This document shows, one piece after another, positions 32,601 through 38,929 of a stretch of 38,929 nucleotides of DNA; position 1 is the first letter of the stretch, and each line of letters starts with the position of its first letter. This stretch comes from an uncultured Lachnospiraceae bacterium (GTDB lineage Bacteria; Bacillota; Clostridia; Lachnospirales; Lachnospiraceae). The notes under the pieces are model-generated. The model ran no database searches and was not told the origin of the DNA. It was given only the letters and a program-made list of their open reading frames with translations. Made by a program: the position numbers and the translations under genes. The DNA is taken from contig OMZG01000019.1 in assembly GCA_900315505.1 (NCBI GenBank), forward strand, positions 1 to 38,929, in the 5' to 3' direction.

Positions 32601-33734
32601 ATGGCAGATATCCAGCTGCACTCCGGAAGTACCTCTTCCGTGACGTGTGTATCGAATTATTTTATAGATCATTTTCTCAGAGAGCTGAGCGGAGATTCGG
32701 TCAAGGTTTACCTGGCCCTTCTGCGCTGTCTTGGAGACCGTGAGCTGAGCTTTTCATGCTCAGGCATGGCCTCACAGGTCGGTTTTAGTGCCCGCGAGGT
32801 GCGCACATCTCTCGATGAGCTTGCTTCGGCAGGGCTGATTTCGCTCGACTATGACAGCGAGGGTGAGCTCTGCGATATCTGCGTCAAGGACTGCCGTCCG
32901 GCTGCCGCAGAGGAGTCGGTGTATGTCCGTGAGGAGACGGCCATCGGGGAGACTGAGGCTTCTTCCGATGAGATATTCGAGCCGCTGTCGCAGGAGGCAG
33001 AGGAGCAGCCAGAGACGGAGCAGGCAGAGGAGCCGTATAGCGATGGGGCTGAGCTTCCAGAGATGAAGCAGCATATCGGCGCTGACAGGAATGATCCGGA
33101 TCTGAAGACCATTCTTTTCATCGCGCAGAAGTATCTCGGCCATACTCTTACTAATAAGGATCTCCAGCTGATCACTTACTGGTATTATGATCTGCATATG
33201 AGCGTGGATGTGATTGATTACCTCATTACCTCGAGCATCGAGAAGGGGAAGACGAGCATTTCGTACATGCACCAGATAGCCATTGCCTGGTACAGGAAGG
33301 GCATTCATACGAAGGATGAGGCATCCGGAGAGCAGAAGCAGTTTTCCTCGGAGGCGAATACAGTCAGGAAGGCCTTCGGGCTGTCAGGTCACGCTATGGC
33401 TCCGGCAGAACTCGCTTTTTTAGACAAATGGTTCCATGAGTGGGATTTCCCGGCAGAGCTGGTAGAGGAAGCCTGCAACAGGACCATCATCAATACCGGC
33501 AAGGCAAATTACGCTTATGCGAACAGCATTCTTGAGGACTGGCATACGAAGGGCATCTCGACGATGGAGCAGGTTACTGCCGATGATGACGAGCACAGGC
33601 AGGAGAATGAGAAGAGGTATTCCCAGGGGAAGCCGGCTGCCACGAAGAACAAGAGCAGTTTCGCCTTCTCTGAGTCGAATGGATACGATGACGAAGCCAT
33701 TGCTGCAGCGATGTACAAGCGCAGCACGTTTTAA
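32601..33734 (+). CDS. DnaD/DnaB-like primosome protein (DnaD domain protein)
   Basis: A 377-residue replication protein. An N-terminal winged-helix region spans about 15-90 (SGDSVKVYLALLRCLG, FSAREVRTSLDELASAGLI). A ~60-residue acidic Glu/Ser/Ala linker (about 104-155) follows. Two DnaD-type C-terminal domains come next, each with the YxxxIxxxW signature: YMHQIAIAW (222-230) and YANSILEDW (306-314). In Firmicutes such proteins remodel origin DNA and help load the replicative helicase. AAGGGAG 7 nt upstream supports the start. The helicase-loader-like gene follows after 5 nt. DnaA-box-like sites just upstream suggest control by DnaA (inference). Confidence 0.92.
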   Translation: MADIQLHSGSTSSVTCVSNYFIDHFLRELSGDSVKVYLALLRCLGDRELSFSCSGMASQVGFSAREVRTSLDELASAGLISLDYDSEGELCDICVKDCRPAAAEESVYVREETAIGETEASSDEIFEPLSQEAEEQPETEQAEEPYSDGAELPEMKQHIGADRNDPDLKTILFIAQKYLGHTLTNKDLQLITYWYYDLHMSVDVIDYLITSSIEKGKTSISYMHQIAIAWYRKGIHTKDEASGEQKQFSSEANTVRKAFGLSGHAMAPAELAFLDKWFHEWDFPAELVEEACNRTIINTGKANYAYANSILEDWHTKGISTMEQVTADDDEHRQENEKRYSQGKPAATKNKSSFAFSESNGYDDEAIAAAMYKRSTF

Positions 33735-33739
33735 ATATT

Positions 33740-34750
33740 ATGAAATTGACAAACACTCAGTACAATTCTATAATGCAGGAGTATCGCGAGCTCCAGCAGG
33801 ACAGGGATGAGCTGATCCGCCAGCGGAAGAAGGAGCTCCGGGCGAAGGTACCGGGCTTTGCGAGGCTTGACGATGACTTCGTCGACCGTGGCAGGCAGTC
33901 GCTGATCTCTGCTCTGTCTGATGGCGGGAAGAAACCGGATTTCAGAGCACTGACTGAGGATGTTCTGAGGCAGGAGAAGGAGTTGCTGCGGCAGTACGGA
34001 TATCCTGAGGATTATCTTGAACCACCGTACAGCTGCCCTGACTGCAGGGATACCGGCTATGTGGACGGAGAGCCGTGCCACTGCTTCAGGAAGCGGGCTA
34101 TTGATATCGTGTTCCGCGATGAGCCTGTGATGAAGCGGATGATGACGGACAGCTTCGATGATTTCGATGTGACGAATTACCCGGATGATCGGGTTGACAG
34201 GACCGGAGTCACTGCCAGGCAGTGGGCCGCCAGAGCTCTTACAGCGAGCCACGGCTTCGTTGATACCTTCGGCAGCAGCGTGAGAAATATCGTATTCTAC
34301 GGCTCTGCCGGTTCAGGGAAGACCTTTCTCTCGAGCTGCATAGCAGGCAGCCTGCTCCGTACAGGGAAGACGGTACTGTATCTGTCGGCATCGAGGCTTT
34401 TCGATGTGATGGCAGATCATTCCTTCCGCAGGGGCGAGGCCTCTGATGATGTAGGGTACAGCAGTATCTTTTCATCGGATCTGCTGATTATAGACGATCT
34501 CGGGACGGAGATTCCGAATGCATTCACGTCTCTGTCTCTTTTCAATGTGATATCGTCACGGGGTACTGATGAGAAGCCCGTGATCATTTCCACTAATCTC
34601 GACCTTAAGGAGATCCGCGACAGATATACTGAAAGGATATATTCGCGTCTTCTTGAGCAATATAATTTTTACCATCTGTTTGGTTTCGACGGCAGGTACG
34701 AAAACGGACTGAAAGATTTAAAACCTGCAAAGAAAAATGGAGGAAACTAA
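33740..34750 (+). CDS. DnaC/DnaI-like helicase loader ATPase
   Basis: A 336-residue AAA+ ATPase of the DnaC/DnaI type. A coiled N-terminus (QEYRELQQDRDELIRQRKKEL) leads to a zinc-binding region SCPDCRDTGY...PCHC (Cys99, 102, 113, 115), as in DnaI. The AAA+ domain has Walker A GSAGSGKT (188-195) and Walker B LLIIDDLGTE. An IISTNLDLKEI sensor 1 follows. It most likely places the replicative helicase on DNA together with the DnaD-domain protein encoded 5 nt upstream. No ribosome site is visible, so translation probably depends on coupling to the upstream gene. Confidence 0.92.
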   Translation: MKLTNTQYNSIMQEYRELQQDRDELIRQRKKELRAKVPGFARLDDDFVDRGRQSLISALSDGGKKPDFRALTEDVLRQEKELLRQYGYPEDYLEPPYSCPDCRDTGYVDGEPCHCFRKRAIDIVFRDEPVMKRMMTDSFDDFDVTNYPDDRVDRTGVTARQWAARALTASHGFVDTFGSSVRNIVFYGSAGSGKTFLSSCIAGSLLRTGKTVLYLSASRLFDVMADHSFRRGEASDDVGYSSIFSSDLLIIDDLGTEIPNAFTSLSLFNVISSRGTDEKPVIISTNLDLKEIRDRYTERIYSRLLEQYNFYHLFGFDGRYENGLKDLKPAKKNGGN

Positions 34751-34753
34751 GAA

Positions 34754-35935
34754 ATGCCGGCAAATGACGATATCCTGGCTACCCGTAAACCAGTGGGTCC
34801 TCTCGGACTCATCTCACTCAAGAGCTGTGAGGAGCTCGGAGACAAGGTAGACTGCTACCTCGTGAAGTGGCGCAAGAACCGCAAGTCAGATCATCTCGAT
34901 TTCGTAGAGCAGAACAATTACAAGTCAGATACGTACAGGATCTCTGTCTCCTGTCCGAGATTCGGAAGCGGTGAAGCAAAGGGCACGATCAATGAATCTG
35001 TCAGAGGTCTTGATCTCTACATCATGGTTGATGTGACGAACTACAGTCTGACCTATTCACTTTGCGGCCAGACGAATCACATGTCTCCTGATGACCACTA
35101 TTCCGATCTGAAGCGCGTGATCGCTGCTGTAGGCGGCAAGGCCAAGAGAATTACCGTCATAATGCCATTCCTTTATGAGAGCAGACAGCACAGAAGGACC
35201 GCCCGTGAGTCTCTCGACTGCGCTATGGCTCTTCAGGAGCTCGTGAATATGGGCGTTGATAATATCATCACCTTCGACGCACATGACCCAAGAGTCCAGA
35301 ATTCGATCCCTCTCCATGGCTTCGAATCCGTACAGCCGGCATATCAGTTTATCAAGGGCATCTGCAAGCGCGTTGATGACCTGCATCTCGACAATGACCA
35401 TCTGATGATCATAAGCCCTGATGAGGGTGGTACAGGACGTGCCGTATATATGGCTACTGTTCTCGGCGTGGATATGGGTATGTTCTACAAGCGCCGTGAC
35501 TATTCGAAGATCGTAAATGGCAGAAATCCTATCGTCGCTCATGAGTTCCTGGGCAGCTCCGTAGAGGGCAAGGACGTGATCATCGTCGACGACATGATCT
35601 CCTCCGGTGAGTCAATGATCGACGTAGCAAGGGAGCTGAAGAAAAGAAAGGCCAACCGTATCTTCTGCGTGGCCACCTTCGGTCTCTTCACCAATGGCCT
35701 CAAGGCTTTCGATGACGCAGTAGCCGATGGCACTATCTTCAAGGTAGTCACGACGAACCTCGTATATCAGACTGAAGAGCTTCTTTCACGCGACTACTAC
35801 ATCAGCTGCGACATGAGCAAGTACATTGCATACATCATCGACACGCTCAATCACGACTGCTCGATCTCCAGCCTTCTCGACCCATACGAGAGGATCGACA
35901 AGCTGGTCAGCAGGTACCGCAAGGGCGAGAAATAA
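34754..35935 (+). CDS. prs: Ribose-phosphate pyrophosphokinase (long clostridial form)
   Basis: A 393-residue enzyme that makes PRPP from ribose 5-phosphate and ATP, supplying nucleotide, His and Trp synthesis. Visible motifs are FLYESRQHRRTARES (ATP/catalytic region), TFDAHDPRVQNSIP, SPDEGGTGRA, FYKRRDY and the PRPP loop VIIVDDMISSGES (from residue 275). It is ~75 residues longer than the usual ~315-residue enzyme, with extra N-terminal and internal parts. Several motifs are altered (SSGES in place of the common DTGGT), as in a divergent Clostridia subgroup. GGAGG lies 10 nt before the ATG; the gap to the DnaC-like gene is 3 nt. Its partner in pentose supply, transketolase, is elsewhere in the window. 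Confidence 0.92.
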   Translation: MPANDDILATRKPVGPLGLISLKSCEELGDKVDCYLVKWRKNRKSDHLDFVEQNNYKSDTYRISVSCPRFGSGEAKGTINESVRGLDLYIMVDVTNYSLTYSLCGQTNHMSPDDHYSDLKRVIAAVGGKAKRITVIMPFLYESRQHRRTARESLDCAMALQELVNMGVDNIITFDAHDPRVQNSIPLHGFESVQPAYQFIKGICKRVDDLHLDNDHLMIISPDEGGTGRAVYMATVLGVDMGMFYKRRDYSKIVNGRNPIVAHEFLGSSVEGKDVIIVDDMISSGESMIDVARELKKRKANRIFCVATFGLFTNGLKAFDDAVADGTIFKVVTTNLVYQTEELLSRDYYISCDMSKYIAYIIDTLNHDCSISSLLDPYERIDKLVSRYRKGEK

Positions 35936-35963
35936 GGGCTTGCAGTTGATAGTTCGATAAGAT

Positions 35964-36002
35964 AAAAAAGCGGCCGGGCATCATTGAGGTGTCCGGCTTT
36001 TT
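35964..36002. terminator. Terminator after prs, shared with the PAP2 gene
   Basis: GCCGGGCA (35973-35980) pairs with TGTCCGGC (35990-35997), followed by TTTTT, and preceded by AAAAAA for the minus strand. The stop codon of the PAP2 gene (35981-35983) lies in the loop, so the same hairpin can end both converging transcripts. Confidence 0.88.
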
Positions 36003-36505
36003 GTTGAAAACTTCACGATATATCCGAAAATCAGAGCCATTGATATGCCGATCAGCGTCCCCACGATCACATCGGTCGGGAAGTGCACGAACAGATACAT
36101 CCGTGAGATGGCAATAAGCGCAGCGAGCACAATGGCGGCAGTGCCCCATTTTTTCTTATAGAGAAAAATACTCACGGCCGCTGAGAATGAAGCGGCTGAG
36201 TGTCCGGACGGGAAGGAGTAGTCCTTCGGTACCCTGACGAGCATCTGTACCGTCGGGTCGATCCAGCAGGGCCGGCTCCGCTGTACGGTATTCTTCAGCA
36301 CGAGTACGATCACCGCCTCGCTCGCAAGGGCGAGCACACAGGTGATCCCGACTCTCTTGTCCTTTACAAAAATAAGTATCGCTACTGTCAGAAGTATCCA
36401 GAAGATCCCGCCATCACCGAACAGGGTGATGACAGGCTCTATCCTGTCAAGCACAGGATTGTGGATGCTCTGAAACCAGTATAGAATGTTGAATTCCCAG
36501 TTCAT
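35981..36505 (-). CDS. PAP2-type membrane phosphatase
   Basis: A 174-residue integral membrane enzyme with the three PAP2 motifs in order: KNTVQRSRP, PSGHSAA and SRMYLFVHFPTD. It has about five TM helices. Such enzymes remove phosphate from undecaprenyl pyrophosphate (BacA/PgpB-like activity) or phosphatidic acid; which lipid is used cannot be read here. The start ATG has GAGG 8 nt upstream on the minus strand. It follows the minus-strand glycosyltransferase gene, with a palindromic repeat between them. Confidence 0.9.
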   Translation of the reverse strand: MNWEFNILYWFQSIHNPVLDRIEPVITLFGDGGIFWILLTVAILIFVKDKRVGITCVLALASEAVIVLVLKNTVQRSRPCWIDPTVQMLVRVPKDYSFPSGHSAASFSAAVSIFLYKKKWGTAAIVLAALIAISRMYLFVHFPTDVIVGTLIGISMALIFGYIVKFSTKSRTPQ

Positions 36506-36520
36506 AAGATTTCCTCAAAA

Positions 36521-36551
36521 GATGAAAAAGGGGACGGGTCCCTTTTTCATC
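36521..36551 (-). repeat. 31-nt palindromic repeat, copy C
   Basis: In minus-strand orientation the arms (14 and 15 nt) are identical to copies B and D, and the centre is CC. It abuts the stop codon of the glycosyltransferase (36552-36554) and, with copy D, frames that gene in inverted orientation. It can act as the gene's terminator. Confidence 0.9.
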
Positions 36552-37391
36552 TCATACAGTGATCCCGGCCTCGCGGAGCGTCGAGACGATCTCCTGTAAT
36601 TTGCTGTTCCGGAGGGTGATTGCCGTGGCGGCAGCTCCCGGGTGGTTATCATGGACATATTCCGTGATGGCATCGAGAGAGTCCATAGTGTCCTCGGCGA
36701 GTTGCATGAAGCCATCAGCAGACATGGAGTGCGACAGTGATTCCATCCGCATATAGTAGTGGTACAGAGGCTCATTGTAGTAGATGACGCGCGGGTTCTT
36801 CATGGCGTCGAGACGCTGCAGAGTCCACAGCTTGTCCTCGTAGTGATTCAGATCCTCGCGGAATTGCGGGATCTGACCATTATTCTCAATGGCAGAGACA
36901 CGCCAGATCTTGTTCCACGGGTAGCCGCCTCCGCAGAGAAAGGGGTCCGTCAGGATCATCTGGTAGCGGTCCTCAGCCGAGCTCTCGGTCTCTCTTTTTT
37001 CAAAAAAATATGAGTACAGCTGGTCATTCTTGTGGATATACCATCCGTAGATGCAGAGATCGGCGCTCTGCGACTCCATCTGATTGTAGAGGATCTGCAG
37101 GCAGTCGTCGGCGAGGGCGTCATCAGCATCGAGAAACATCAGATATTGCCCCGAGACTTTCTCTAGACATGTGCTGCGTGCCTTCGAGACACCGCTGTTC
37201 GGCTGGGAGAGGACTCTGATATGCGGATTGGCGCTGGCAGCATCGGCAAGAAGCTGCGCCGAGCCATCGGTCGAGCCGTCATCACATACTATCCATTCAT
37301 AATCGTCAAACCCCTGCCTCTTTACTGATTCAATAGCCTGCGGAAGATACTCCGCAGCGTTGTAAACGGGCGTTACAATAGAAATTTCCAT
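36552..37391 (-). CDS. Family 2 glycosyltransferase
   Basis: A 279-residue GT-A glycosyltransferase. ISIVTPVYN opens the domain and is followed by WIVCDDGSTDGS, PNSGVSKARS and the metal-binding FLDADDAL (DXD-type). The C-terminal ~120 residues are less conserved and Tyr/Met-rich, as in capsule, teichoic acid or exopolysaccharide enzymes of this family. Donor and acceptor are unknown. The ATG at 37391 is preferred because the fold begins at once there and the promoter's -10 box lies 7 nt upstream, suggesting leaderless expression; the ATG at 37415 lies inside the promoter and has no ribosome site. The whole gene with its promoter is framed by inverted 31-nt palindromes. Confidence 0.92.
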   Translation of the reverse strand: MEISIVTPVYNAAEYLPQAIESVKRQGFDDYEWIVCDDGSTDGSAQLLADAASANPHIRVLSQPNSGVSKARSTCLEKVSGQYLMFLDADDALADDCLQILYNQMESQSADLCIYGWYIHKNDQLYSYFFEKRETESSAEDRYQMILTDPFLCGGGYPWNKIWRVSAIENNGQIPQFREDLNHYEDKLWTLQRLDAMKNPRVIYYNEPLYHYYMRMESLSHSMSADGFMQLAEDTMDSLDAITEYVHDNHPGAAATAITLRNSKLQEIVSTLREAGITV

Positions 37392-37398
37392 GCCATTT

Positions 37399-37426
37399 AT
37401 TATAACGACATCCATGAATTTTTCAA
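37399..37426 (-). promoter_or_regulatory. Glycosyltransferase promoter, -10 box 7 nt before the ATG
   Basis: On the minus strand, TTGAAA (37426-37421), 16 nt, perfect TATAAT (37404-37399), then 7 nt to the ATG at 37391. The -35 box directly abuts palindromic repeat copy D. No Shine-Dalgarno sequence lies before the ATG. Confidence 0.7.
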
Positions 37427-37457
37427 GATGAAAAAGGGACGCGTCCCCTTTTTCATC
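37427..37457 (+). repeat. 31-nt palindromic repeat, copy D
   Basis: Left arm GATGAAAAAGGGAC, centre GC, right arm GTCCCCTTTTTCATC. It is identical to copy B except for the centre and inverted relative to copy C. It lies between the glycosyltransferase promoter and tyrS. Confidence 0.92.
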
Positions 37458-37494
37458 AAGTTAAAATTTTTTAATAGATTTTTGGCTCTATGGG

Positions 37495-37503
37495 TGTTAT
37501 AAT
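37495..37503 (+). promoter_or_regulatory. Extended -10 promoter of tyrS
   Basis: TGTTATAAT with a perfect TATAAT (37498-37503). The leader to the ATG at 37538 is only ~28 nt, too short for a T-box regulator. Confidence 0.7.
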
Positions 37504-37537
37504 ATCAAGGCTATGACATATTTTTCTGGAGGAAATT

Positions 37538-38755
37538 ATGACATTATATGACGAGCTTGTCGCCAGAGGGCTTATCGCCCAGGTGACTGACGAAAAAGAG
37601 ATAAGAGACCTGGTAAATAACGGCAAGGCCACATTCTACATCGGATTCGATCCGACAGCCGATTCACTGCATGTCGGCCACTTCATGGCAATGATACTCA
37701 TGAAGAGGCTGCAGCAGGGCGGGAATAAGCCGATAGCCCTGATGGGAGGCGGCACGGCCATGATCGGTGATCCGTCCGGCCGTACCGATATGAGAAAAAT
37801 GATGACGACCGAGACAATCGACCACAATGTGGAGTGCTTCAAGAAGCAGATGAGCCGCTTCATCGAATTCGGTGAAGGCAAGGCACGCATAGTAAATAAT
37901 GCCGACTGGCTGAGAAATCTGAATTTCCTGGACTTCATGCGTGACATCGGACCGTGCTTCTCGGTAAATGAGATGCTCCGTGCGAGATGCTATGTGAACC
38001 GTCTGGAGAGGGGGCTTTCCTTCCTTGAGTTCTCATACATGCTGATGCAGAGCTACGATTTTCTGCGTCTGTACGAGGATTATGGCTGCAACATGGAGTT
38101 CGGCGGAGACGACCAGTGGTCGAATATGCTCGGTGGCACGGAGCTTATCAGGAAGAAGCTTGGCAAGGACGCATACGCCATGACGATCGCTCTTCTTCTG
38201 AAGCATGACGGCACGAAGATGGGCAAGACCGCCGGCGGCGCAGTATGGCTCGACCCGGATAAGACTTCACCATACGATTTCTACCAGTACTGGAGAAATG
38301 TCGATGATCAGGACGTAGTCGGCTTCCTGAGAAAGATGACCTTCCTTCCACTCGAGCAGATCGATGAGATGGACAAGTGGGAGGGCGAGCAGCTGAACGA
38401 GGCCAAGAAGATCCTTGCGCATGAGCTCACAGTAATGGTGCATGGAGAGGATGAGGCCAAGAAGGCAGAGACAGCTGCCGTATCCGTATTCACGACCGGC
38501 TCAGCAGAGAACATGCCATCCAAGCGGATTTCTGATTCGGATTTCCGCGATGGAAAAATAGATATCGTGGGCGTCCTCGTGGCAGCAGGCCTCGCCAACA
38601 CCCGTAACGAAGCCCGCCGCGCCGTAGAGCAGGGCGGCGTCACAGTGAATGGCGACAAGGTCACAGACGTACATACCTCGTACCAAGCATCAGACTTTAA
38701 GGATGATTTTATCTTACGTAAAGGAAAAAAGAAATTCAGTAAGGTAGTAATGTAA
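37538..38755 (+). CDS. tyrS: Tyrosyl-tRNA synthetase
   Basis: A 405-residue class I synthetase that charges tRNA-Tyr. The HIGH motif is HVGH (45-48) in FYIGFDPTADSLHVGH, the KMSKS motif is KMGKT (227-231), and GCNMEFGGDDQWSNM binds tyrosine. The C-terminal S4 RNA-binding domain is at about 345-400 (AGLANTRNEARRAVEQGGV). The start has TGGAGG 9 nt upstream. The matching tRNA-Tyr is at 701-782. No T-box leader is present, unlike many Firmicute tyrS genes. Confidence 0.96.
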   Translation: MTLYDELVARGLIAQVTDEKEIRDLVNNGKATFYIGFDPTADSLHVGHFMAMILMKRLQQGGNKPIALMGGGTAMIGDPSGRTDMRKMMTTETIDHNVECFKKQMSRFIEFGEGKARIVNNADWLRNLNFLDFMRDIGPCFSVNEMLRARCYVNRLERGLSFLEFSYMLMQSYDFLRLYEDYGCNMEFGGDDQWSNMLGGTELIRKKLGKDAYAMTIALLLKHDGTKMGKTAGGAVWLDPDKTSPYDFYQYWRNVDDQDVVGFLRKMTFLPLEQIDEMDKWEGEQLNEAKKILAHELTVMVHGEDEAKKAETAAVSVFTTGSAENMPSKRISDSDFRDGKIDIVGVLVAAGLANTRNEARRAVEQGGVTVNGDKVTDVHTSYQASDFKDDFILRKGKKKFSKVVM

Positions 38756-38929
38756 GTGAGTTGCGCCACCTGTATCAGGTACAGGTGATGCACGGCAGAC
38801 ACATCGGGGTATTTAATAAAGTGCATTATACATTATTATACATGTGCCTTTCTTCGAAAGGCATCAAAGTGGTTATGAAACACAGCTTCTGGCCTTTCGA
38901 TTTTTCTAATTTCCTGTTATTCTTATAGT
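38756..38929 (+). other. Downstream intergenic region with two hairpins
   Basis: There is no gene. Two hairpins are seen: CACCTGTA/TACAGGTG at about 38771-38791 and TGCCTTT/AAAGGCA at about 38846-38864, neither followed by a T-run on the plus strand. An AT-rich segment with TATACATTATTATACAT lies between them (about 38826-38842). It continues beyond the window. Confidence 0.4.

Noticed and set aside
37458-37537. T-box riboswitch before tyrS
   Set aside because: The predicted promoter leaves only ~28 nt of leader, and no T-box conserved sequence or antiterminator is visible.

Overview
The window reads as chromosomal DNA of an anaerobic Gram-positive bacterium of the class Clostridia, most like Lachnospiraceae. 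This is inferred from gene content and order, not from any search. The signs are a two-gene (split) transketolase, a murC / DnaD-domain / DnaC-like loader / long (393 aa) ribose-phosphate pyrophosphokinase block, a class B-type sortase with a leucine-rich-repeat (BspA-like) cell-wall substrate, an LTA-synthase-like enzyme, strong AAAGGAG ribosome sites and sigma-A promoters. Nearly all genes point rightward. Only the LTA-synthase-like gene, the PAP2 phosphatase and one glycosyltransferase are on the minus strand.

Layout. 1-1120: 3' end of a 23S rRNA gene followed, without a 5S gene, by tRNA-Asp, Val, Thr, Tyr, fMet and Phe and a strong terminator. 1371-5208: a small secreted protein, an orphan DUF234-type ATPase and the two transketolase subunits. 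5218-10186: class A penicillin-binding protein, ROK glucokinase, a single tRNA-Pro, a short-chain dehydrogenase and signal peptidase I. 10285-15139: a heterodimeric ABC exporter pair, then a second orphan AAA ATPase behind a 10-bp-phased repeat array. 15419-26024: a surface module made of a 2631-residue repeat protein, a sortase and a sortase-type leucine-rich-repeat substrate. 26052-30984: an LTA-synthase-like enzyme diverging from a DMT transporter and an unknown membrane-anchored protein through a symmetric promoter. 31021-35935: murC, two primosome-type replication proteins next to DnaA-box-like sites, and prs. 35981-38929: PAP2 phosphatase, a glycosyltransferase flanked by palindromic repeats, and tyrosyl-tRNA synthetase.

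How the genes work together. Much of the window serves the cell envelope: peptidoglycan precursor (MurC) and polymer (class A PBP), polyglycerol-phosphate-type polymer (LTA-synthase-like), lipid phosphate recycling (PAP2), protein export (signal peptidase I) and surface display (sortase, LRR protein, giant repeat protein). A second theme is pentose phosphate and nucleotide supply (transketolase, glucokinase, PRPP synthetase) and translation (tRNAs, TyrRS).

The most unusual signals are non-coding. (1) A 31-nt palindromic repeat family occurs as two inverted pairs; one pair encloses an entire glycosyltransferase gene with its own promoter. (2) Nine GTTGTA-type hexamers sit on an exact 10-bp phase with two 19-bp gaps across the promoter of the AAA ATPase at 14072. 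(3) A divergent promoter has both strands sharing one palindromic -10 element with consensus-like -35 boxes. (4) Two genes have a -10 box exactly 7 nt before their ATG and no ribosome site, which suggests leaderless mRNAs. (5) DnaA-box-like 9-mers lie in and after the murC terminator, ahead of replication genes.
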